Of a stretch of DNA of 64,000 nucleotides, positions 58,541 to 64,000 are shown piece by piece. How positions within the stretch are numbered: position 1 is the first letter of the stretch; every line of letters starts with the position of its first letter. The position numbers and the translations under genes were made by a program. This DNA comes from CBFHMJ01 sp965656875. Its GTDB lineage: Bacteria; Pseudomonadota; Gammaproteobacteria; Enterobacterales; Alteromonadaceae. The DNA lies in the NCBI GenBank assembly GCA_965656875.1, contig CBFHMJ010000032.1, positions 136,610-200,609 on the forward strand, written 5' to 3'. The notes below the pieces were generated by a model. It did not search any database. It worked only from the letters and a program-made list of their open reading frames with translations, and was not told the DNA's origin.

Positions 58541-59869
58541 ATGGCAAAACCAGGAGCAGATTTACAAGGTGCGCAACAAGGATTACAAGAATTAAGACAA
58601 CGTCTGTTTTTTGTATTTGGTGCGATTATTGTTTTCAGACTAGGCTCCTTTGTGCCTATTCCTGGTATTGACTCTGGCGTATTAGCTGACCTTTTTGAAC
58701 AGCAAAAAGGCACCATCATTGAAATGTTCAATATGTTCAGTGGTGGTGCACTTGAACGTGCATCTGTAATGGCGCTTGGCATTATGCCGTATATTTCAGC
58801 GTCAATTATAATGCAGCTTATGACTGTTGTTCATCCTGCTTTGGCTGAATTAAAGAAAGAAGGCGAGACTGGTCGTAAAAAGATCAGTCAATATACTCGT
58901 TATCTGACTGTTGTACTGGCTACTTTCCAGTCGATCGGTATTGCTACAAGTTTACCGACACTGATGCCAGGTCTGGTTGTTAATCCGGGCTTTGGTTTCT
59001 ATTTCACAGCAGTAGTAAGTTTGGTTACCGGAACAATGTTCCTAATGTGGCTAGGCGAACAAATTACAGAACGTGGTATTGGTAATGGTATTTCTGTACT
59101 GATATTTGCAGGTATTGTTGCTGGTCTTCCTTCTGCATTAGCAGGATTAGCAGAGCAAGCAAGACAAGGTTCAATTCAACCATTACTACTTGTTGTTATT
59201 GCACTGGTTGTCTTCGCTGTAACATTCTTTGTTGTCTTTGTTGAACGAGGGCAGCGTAGAATCGTTGTAAATTATGCTAAGAAGCAACAAGGTCGAAGAG
59301 TGTATGCTGCGCAAAGCACACATTTACCTTTAAAAGTTAATATGGCTGGTGTTATACCGCCGATTTTCGCTAGTAGTATTATTTTGTTCCCTGGAACATT
59401 AGCGAGCTGGTTTGGTCAGGGTGAAGGGGCAGCAGCTGATGTGCTTCAGTCTCTTGCTCTTAATCTTTCACCGGGACAGCCGCTTTATGTAATGCTTCTT
59501 GCTGCAGCTATAATTTTCTTTTGTTTCTTTTATACCGCATTGGTATTTAACCCAAGAGATACAGCTGACAATTTGAAGAAATCTGGCGCTTTTATTCCAG
59601 GCATTCGTCCAGGTGAACAAACATCAAAGTATATAGATAAAGTAATGACGCGTTTAACCCTTGCTGGTGCGCTTTATATTACCTTTATCTGTTTGGTGCC
59701 AGAATTCATGATGATCGCATGGGATGTGCAGTTCTACTTTGGTGGGACGTCACTTCTGATTATTGTGGTAGTTATCATGGACTTTATGGCTCAGGTACAT
59801 ACACATTTGATGTCTCATCAATATGAGAATGTACTTAAAAAAGCTAACCTTAAAGGCTTTGGCCGATAA
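58541..59869 (+). CDS. secY: Protein translocase subunit SecY
   Basis: 442 aa (443 in E. coli), ten membrane helices, the channel of the Sec translocon. Family signatures: GIMPYISASIIMQLMTVVHP in helix 2 and GIGNGISVLIFAGI in helix 4, plus the cytosolic loop with RR (RGQRRIVVNYAKKQQGR). AAAGGA precedes the ATG, 11 bases after rplO. Confidence 0.99.
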   Translation: MAKPGADLQGAQQGLQELRQRLFFVFGAIIVFRLGSFVPIPGIDSGVLADLFEQQKGTIIEMFNMFSGGALERASVMALGIMPYISASIIMQLMTVVHPALAELKKEGETGRKKISQYTRYLTVVLATFQSIGIATSLPTLMPGLVVNPGFGFYFTAVVSLVTGTMFLMWLGEQITERGIGNGISVLIFAGIVAGLPSALAGLAEQARQGSIQPLLLVVIALVVFAVTFFVVFVERGQRRIVVNYAKKQQGRRVYAAQSTHLPLKVNMAGVIPPIFASSIILFPGTLASWFGQGEGAAADVLQSLALNLSPGQPLYVMLLAAAIIFFCFFYTALVFNPRDTADNLKKSGAFIPGIRPGEQTSKYIDKVMTRLTLAGALYITFICLVPEFMMIAWDVQFYFGGTSLLIIVVVIMDFMAQVHTHLMSHQYENVLKKANLKGFGR

Positions 59870-59893
59870 TTGGGTTAATCACGGAGTTAAGCA

Positions 59894-60007
59894 ATGAAAG
59901 TTCGAGCTTCCGTTAAGAAAATTTGCCGTAACTGCAAAATCATTAAGCGTAACGGTGTTTTACGCGTGATTTGCATCGAGCCTAAGCATAAGCAAAGGCA
60001 AGGCTAA
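59894..60007 (+). CDS. rpmJ: 50S ribosomal protein L36
   Basis: 37 aa, found by reading the short frame after secY: MKVRASVKKICRNCKIIKRN at the start, ending EPKHKQRQG. The zinc ribbon is complete: C11, C14, C27 and H32, so this is the zinc-containing form. GGAG lies upstream of the ATG (spacing 9). Last gene of the spc operon. Confidence 0.97.
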   Translation: MKVRASVKKICRNCKIIKRNGVLRVICIEPKHKQRQG

Positions 60008-60024
60008 TTAACGAGTCGCAAAAG

Positions 60025-60127
60025 TGAGCGCTGAATAACTGGCGCTCATTATTGCAAACAAGTAGATGATTGAGTATCCTTACGGGCTTTTCAATCATAG
60101 GTCAATAATTTTATAGGAGAATTGTTA
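60025..60127 (+). promoter_or_regulatory. Alpha operon leader, S4-responsive pseudoknot region
   Basis: First hairpin TGAGCGC/GCGCTCA (60025-60048). Then an 8-bp stem ATGATTGA/TCAATCAT (60066-60098) whose loop GTATCCTTACGGGCTTT closely resembles the E. coli alpha leader (GAGTATCCT...CGGGCTTTTCA), where ribosomal protein S4 binds a pseudoknot and blocks rpsM translation. The GGAG of rpsM follows at 60116-60119. Confidence 0.8.
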
Positions 60128-60484
60128 GTGGCCCGTATAGCTGGCATTAACATTCCTGATCATAAGCATGCGGTTATTTCATTAACCTCGATTTATGGTA
60201 TCGGCAAAACTCGTGCTAAGGCTATCTTAGCGAGTGTTGGTATCAGTGAATCTACTAAGATCAGTGAACTAAATGAAGAACAATTAGATATCATTCGTGA
60301 CGAAGTTGGCAAATACACTGTAGAAGGTGACTTACGTCGTGAAGTGTCTATGAGTATTAAACGATTGATGGACCTTGGTTGTTTCCGTGGTCTTCGTCAT
60401 CGCCGCAGTTTACCACTTCGTGGTCAACGTACTAAAACCAATGCGCGTACTCGTAAGGGTCCTCGCAAGGCTATTAAAAAGTAA
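60128..60484 (+). CDS. rpsM: 30S ribosomal protein S13
   Basis: 118 aa (118 in E. coli), GTG start as in E. coli, with GGAG eight bases upstream; an in-frame TTG at 60122 is rejected. ARIAGINIPDHKHAVISLTS at the start. Head protein contacting L5. First gene of the alpha operon and the point of S4 control. Confidence 0.98.
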   Translation: MARIAGINIPDHKHAVISLTSIYGIGKTRAKAILASVGISESTKISELNEEQLDIIRDEVGKYTVEGDLRREVSMSIKRLMDLGCFRGLRHRRSLPLRGQRTKTNARTRKGPRKAIKK

Positions 60485-60497
60485 GCGGAGATAGATG

Positions 60498-60887
60498 ATG
60501 GCTAAGACACCAACCAGAACCCGTAAAAAGGTTAAAAAGCAGATCGCTGACGGAATGGCGCATATCCATGCTTCTTTCAACAATACTATCGTGACGATTA
60601 CTGACCGCCAGGGCAACGCTCTTTGTTGGGCAACTGCAGGTGGTTCAGGCTTCCGTGGTTCTAGAAAATCAACTCCTTTTGCAGCTCAGGTTGCAGCAGA
60701 GCGTTGTGGAACTATGGCACATGACTACGGCGTTAAAAACTTAGAAGTTTTCGTCAAAGGTCCTGGGCCGGGTCGTGAATCAGCAATTAGAGCTCTGAAT
60801 GCTTCAGGCTTCAGAATTACTAATATTACTGATGTAACACCTATTCCTCATAATGGGTGTCGTCCGCCTAAGAAACGTCGCGTATAG
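60498..60887 (+). CDS. rpsK: 30S ribosomal protein S11
   Basis: 129 aa (129 in E. coli) from the second of two tandem ATGs. Platform protein near the E site. DGMAHIHASFNNTIVTITDR and the C-terminal PHNGCRPPKKRRV are conserved. Confidence 0.98.
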   Translation: MAKTPTRTRKKVKKQIADGMAHIHASFNNTIVTITDRQGNALCWATAGGSGFRGSRKSTPFAAQVAAERCGTMAHDYGVKNLEVFVKGPGPGRESAIRALNASGFRITNITDVTPIPHNGCRPPKKRRV

Positions 60888-60907
60888 ACAATTAGTGGAG
60901 AGATAAC

Positions 60908-61528
60908 ATGGCAAGATATATCGGCCCTAAGCTCAAGCTAAGTCGTCGCGAAGGAACAGATTTATTTCTTAAAAGCGGCGTAAGAGCAATTGACTCAAAG
61001 TGTAATATCAACACTGCACCGGGTCAGCATGGAGCACGTAAACCACGTCTTTCAGATTATGGTTTACAATTAAGGGAAAAACAAAAAGTACGTCGTATCT
61101 ATGGCGTATTGGAAAAACAATTCCGTAATTATTACGCGGAAGCAGCTCGTACTAAAGGTAATACTGGTGAAAACCTATTAGCTCTTTTAGAACGTAGACT
61201 GGATAACGTTGTTTACCGTATGGGCTTTGCCAGCACGCGTGCAGAAGCGCGACAGTTGGTTAGCCATAAAGCAATCGTCTTGAATGAGCGTGTAGTAAAC
61301 GTTCCTTCTTACAATGTATCACCGGAAGACGTTATTACGATCCGTGAAAAAGCTAAGAAGCAAGCACGTATTCAAGCAGCACTTGATATTGCAGAGCAGC
61401 GAGAGAAACCGACTTGGATTGAAGTAGACGCGAAGAAAATGGAAGGTGTATTTAAACGCTTACCAGAACGTTCAGACTTGTCTGCGGATATCAACGAACA
61501 GCTAATCGTAGAGCTTTACTCTAAGTAA
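60908..61528 (+). CDS. rpsD: 30S ribosomal protein S4
   Basis: 206 aa (206 in E. coli). Primary 16S-binding protein and repressor of the alpha operon. MARYIGPKLKLSRREGTDL; S4 RNA-binding domain at about 95-155 (RRLDNVVYRMGFASTRAEARQ). A form with a single cysteine, so not zinc-binding. Confidence 0.99.
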   Translation: MARYIGPKLKLSRREGTDLFLKSGVRAIDSKCNINTAPGQHGARKPRLSDYGLQLREKQKVRRIYGVLEKQFRNYYAEAARTKGNTGENLLALLERRLDNVVYRMGFASTRAEARQLVSHKAIVLNERVVNVPSYNVSPEDVITIREKAKKQARIQAALDIAEQREKPTWIEVDAKKMEGVFKRLPERSDLSADINEQLIVELYSK

Positions 61529-61552
61529 GGCTGAGAGTTAAGAGAGGATAAA

Positions 61553-62545
61553 ATGCAGGGTTCTGTTTCTGAATTCCTAAAGCCAAGGTTAGTAGAGATA
61601 GATACTAAATCCGTGAATCATTCAAAGGTTACTTTAGAACCTCTTGAACGCGGTTTTGGTCATACATTAGGTAATGCACTAAGACGAATACTACTTTCAT
61701 CAATGCCTGGTTGTGCTGTGACGGAAGTTGAGATTGAAGGTGTTCTTCATGAATACAGTGCAAAAGAGGGTGTGCAGGAAGATATTATTGAAATCCTGCT
61801 TAACTTGAAAGGTTTGGCTGTTCGTCTGGAAGGGAAGGATGAAGCTATTCTGACCTTAACAAAGTCTGGAATAGGCCCTGTAACTGCTGGTGACATTCAG
61901 CACGATGGTAGTGTTGAAATTAAAAACCCTGAACACGTTATTTGCCACCTTACCGGCGAAAACAGTGATGTCAGTATGCGCATCAAGGTAGAACGTGGTC
62001 GTGGCTACGTCCCAGCTTCACAAAGACTATCCTCTGAAGCAGATGAGCGTCCAATTGGTCGCTTACTGTTAGATGCTTCGTTTAGTCCGGTCGAGCGTAT
62101 TGCTTATACCGTAGAATCTGCCCGGGTAGAGCAAAGAACAGATCTGGATAAGTTAATTATCGACATGGAAACTAACGGTACGATTGAGCCTGAGGAGGCT
62201 ATTCGTCGTGCTGCTACTATTCTTGCTGAGCAATTAGAAGCATTCGTTGAATTACGCGATGTAACTGAGCCAGAAGAAAAGGAAGAGAAACCAGAGTTCG
62301 ATCCAATTCTTCTTCGTCCTGTGGACGATTTAGAACTGACTGTCCGTTCTGCTAACTGTTTAAAAGCCGAGCAGGTCCAGTATATTGGTGATCTTGTTCA
62401 GCGCACTGAAGTTGAGCTTCTTAAAACACCTAACTTAGGTAAGAAGTCACTTACAGAGATTAAAGATGTTTTAGCATCAAGAGGTTTATCTCTTGGTATG
62501 CGTCTGGAGAACTGGCCTCCTGCCAGTATCGCAGATAAAGATTAA
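61553..62545 (+). CDS. rpoA: RNA polymerase alpha subunit
   Basis: 330 aa (329 in E. coli). N-terminal assembly domain (GFGHTLGNALRRILLSSMPG) and C-terminal domain from about 250 with the UP-element-binding arginine in LTVRSANCLKAE (R265 in E. coli) and NLGKKSLTEIKDVLASRGLSLG. In the alpha operon between rpsD and rplQ as usual. Confidence 0.99.
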   Translation: MQGSVSEFLKPRLVEIDTKSVNHSKVTLEPLERGFGHTLGNALRRILLSSMPGCAVTEVEIEGVLHEYSAKEGVQEDIIEILLNLKGLAVRLEGKDEAILTLTKSGIGPVTAGDIQHDGSVEIKNPEHVICHLTGENSDVSMRIKVERGRGYVPASQRLSSEADERPIGRLLLDASFSPVERIAYTVESARVEQRTDLDKLIIDMETNGTIEPEEAIRRAATILAEQLEAFVELRDVTEPEEKEEKPEFDPILLRPVDDLELTVRSANCLKAEQVQYIGDLVQRTEVELLKTPNLGKKSLTEIKDVLASRGLSLGMRLENWPPASIADKD

Positions 62546-62582
62546 TCCGCTGGATTAAGAGTAAAGTTAGAAGGATAAGGTC

Positions 62583-62972
62583 ATGCGCCATCGTAAGAGT
62601 GGTCGTCAATTGAATCGCAACAGCAGCCACCGTCAGGCAATGTTTCGCAATATGGCTGGTTCATTGGTTAAACATGAAATCATTAAAACCACTTTGCCAA
62701 AAGCGAAAGAACTGCGTCGCGTTATTGAGCCGCTTATCACTTTAGCTAAAAATGACAGCGTTGCTAATCGTCGTCTTGCTTTTGCTCGTACACGTGATGA
62801 CGTTGTTGTTGGTAAGCTATTTAACGACTTAGGTCCGCGTTTTTCAGAACGCCCAGGTGGTTACACTCGCATCATGAAGTGTGGCTTCCGCGCAGGGGAT
62901 AAAGCCCCAATGGCTTACATCGAGTTTGTTGATCGTCCTGTTGAAGAAACAGTCGTTCAAGAAGAAGAGTAA
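62583..62972 (+). CDS. rplQ: 50S ribosomal protein L17
   Basis: 129 aa (127 in E. coli). MRHRKSGRQLNRNSSHRQAM at the start. Last gene of the alpha operon; a strong terminator follows. Confidence 0.99.
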   Translation: MRHRKSGRQLNRNSSHRQAMFRNMAGSLVKHEIIKTTLPKAKELRRVIEPLITLAKNDSVANRRLAFARTRDDVVVGKLFNDLGPRFSERPGGYTRIMKCGFRAGDKAPMAYIEFVDRPVEETVVQEEE

Positions 62973-62975
62973 GTT

Positions 62976-63006
62976 AAAAAAGCCGAGGTTATCCTCGGCT
63001 TTTTTC
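62976..63006 (+). terminator. Alpha operon terminator (bidirectional)
   Basis: Perfect stem AAAAAGCCGAGG/CCTCGGCTTTTT with loop TTAT. A-tract and T-tract on the two sides let it serve both rplQ and the convergent gene at 63028-63753. Confidence 0.96.
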
Positions 63007-63027
63007 TTTTAAAGAGAAAATATATCG

Positions 63028-63753
63028 TTATTGACTTTTGTTAACGTCAATTTTAGAAAGAACCTCTTCAGACACACCTGCATTTTTCGCTTCTCTTATT
63101 ACTTTCTGAAATTCACTTTCATTTAGAGAGTTCAGCGCAAGCTTTAATATCTCCTCCCTCTCCATATCATCAGAGCTTTTGAATATGTCAGGTATTACAG
63201 ATGCAGCATATTCCGGGAAGTCGTTAATAATAAATGCATAAATGTTTGTTAGTACATCTGGGTAGCTGTTTATATATTGGGTGAGTATTTTATTTGTATT
63301 GGTAGGTGATAAAGATATTTTATGTTTTATAGCCTTAAAGATCTGGTCACTTGTAAAGTCTCTAACTGTGGTATCTATTTCTGATGCATATGGAGGCTCT
63401 GCGCCAATAGCGATATCAATAATAGTTTGTTTGTCCGCAATCTTTAATTCCAGTGCTACATCGACAATATCCTGACATAAAGCCGGCTCTGCCTTTATTG
63501 CTGAGCTTATTACATCCTCATAATCTCCTGGGTAGTTCTTCAATGCGGTTTTTACAATAGTATCGACTCTACTAGGGTAATGCTTGATGAGTGCTTTGAC
63601 ACTCTCACCTACGGATTTATGAGGCGTAATTTGGCTTTGAAGTAATTTTAACGTAACACCATCTGAATCGCTTGCGGCGAAGACTGGCAGGAAGAACGAA
63701 GTGGTGCAAATCAATGCACCTGCTAAGATGTATCTCGGAATATTTGTATGCAT
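63028..63753 (-). CDS. Secreted helical-repeat protein, unknown function
   Basis: 241 aa from the ATG at 63753; the signal peptide MHTNIPRYILAGALICTTSF, continuing to FLPVFA, then begins at the start, which an upstream frame to 63825 would bury. Residues about 50-150 consist of degenerate repeats of roughly 20-25 residues (SVKALIKHYP, DTIVKTALKNYP, EDVISSAIKAEP, QDIVDVALELK, TIIDIAIGAEP), each likely a helix pair with Pro at the turn. The C-terminal half is helical and charged. Similar A/I-K-x-x-P repeats occur in uncharacterised periplasmic proteins of marine gammaproteobacteria, as far as I recall. Convergent to rplQ and divergent from the rRNA promoter. Confidence 0.65.
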   Translation of the reverse strand: MHTNIPRYILAGALICTTSFFLPVFAASDSDGVTLKLLQSQITPHKSVGESVKALIKHYPSRVDTIVKTALKNYPGDYEDVISSAIKAEPALCQDIVDVALELKIADKQTIIDIAIGAEPPYASEIDTTVRDFTSDQIFKAIKHKISLSPTNTNKILTQYINSYPDVLTNIYAFIINDFPEYAASVIPDIFKSSDDMEREEILKLALNSLNESEFQKVIREAKNAGVSEEVLSKIDVNKSQ

Positions 63754-63882
63754 ATAATAGTTCCAACACTGCGAAAGAACGATAGTTACTATCGACTTTG
63801 ATACATTAATGCACAGAAAGTTCAAACATTATTCAGTTATCGCTTAAAAAGATCATTTTTACGATCTTTCTTTAAAAAAGCC

Positions 63883-63917
63883 TTGCAAACAAAATCGAAC
63901 TGCCTATAATGCGCCAC
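63883..63917 (+). promoter_or_regulatory. rRNA operon promoter (P1 type)
   Basis: -35 TTGCAA (63883-63888), 16-base spacer, -10 TATAAT (63905-63910), then GCGCCACCACTG, which is the same -10/discriminator sequence as E. coli rrn P1 promoters. AT-rich sequence upstream (63845-63880), including AAAGATC/GATCTTT (63848-63870), could be an UP element or Fis region. A 16S gene is expected beyond the window. Confidence 0.85.
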
Positions 63918-64000
63918 CACTGCAACGGGGCAGCGGCAACGCCAGCAACGTAGCAGGATGCAGAGGGTTTTAAAGGTAATCTGATGCAGTGGATTTAAAC
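63918..64000 (+). other. Start of rRNA operon leader
   Basis: Sequence after the rrn promoter, with GC-rich repeats of the AACG(G/C)CAGC kind at the beginning. No boxA, second promoter or 16S start is reached before the window ends. Confidence 0.6.

Noticed and set aside
1..64000. tRNA genes and insertion sequences
   Set aside because: None recognised by eye in the intergenic regions; a tRNA scan would settle this.

Overview
The window is a chromosome segment from a gammaproteobacterium with an A+T-leaning genome (base composition judged by eye). The evidence is wild-type gammaproteobacterial RpoB/RpoC, ribosomal protein order and lengths close to E. coli, an adenylylatable glutamine synthetase with glnL-glnG, a cpxP/cpxRA locus, and an rrn-type promoter at the right end that shares its -10 and discriminator with E. 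coli rrn. The mix of glutaryl-CoA dehydrogenase, a cysJIHGDN-permease-CQ operon and rpoBC directly followed by the str operon suggests a marine lineage of the Alteromonadales/Oceanospirillales kind. I cannot name the genus.

Layout. 1-11.8 kb: the 3' part of rpoB, then rpoC, rpsL, rpsG, fusA and tuf. 11.9-21.3 kb: a metabolic block with a YaiL-like protein, a class II aldolase with a decayed dehydrogenase domain, an LsrK-type autoinducer-2 kinase, a cupin, glutaryl-CoA dehydrogenase, and a fused 2-oxoacid dehydrogenase E1 coupled to a FabD-like acyltransferase. 21.5-32.7 kb: a complete assimilatory sulfate reduction operon including its own siroheme synthase and a SLC13-type anion permease. 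32.7-35.4 kb: cpxA and cpxR divergent from a cpxP/spy gene. 35.6-38.3 kb: a small accessory islet of phage-type helix-turn-helix regulators. 38.3-43.2 kb: nitrogen control, glnG-glnL-(secreted protein)-glnA on the minus strand, with a sigma-54 promoter and NtrC sites. 43.4-48.9 kb: typA, yihY, pip, dtd, a thioesterase and a repeat lipoprotein. 49.0-63.0 kb: the S10, spc and alpha ribosomal protein operons with secY, rpmJ and rpoA. 63.0-64.0 kb: a secreted helical-repeat protein and the start of an rRNA operon.

How it works together. The outer parts are the transcription and translation core, punctuated by clear intrinsic terminators and known types of leader (S10 leader, alpha-operon S4 leader). 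Tuf is separated from rpsJ by about 37 kb. That interval holds nutrient-assimilation operons (S and N) and envelope stress genes, several of which (glnALG-typA, yihY-dtd-yiiD, cpxPRA) also cluster in the E. coli 87-90 min region. The parts least explained by known systems are the LsrK-aldolase-cupin unit, the fused E1/acyltransferase pair, the DDSG-repeat lipoprotein and the HTH islet.
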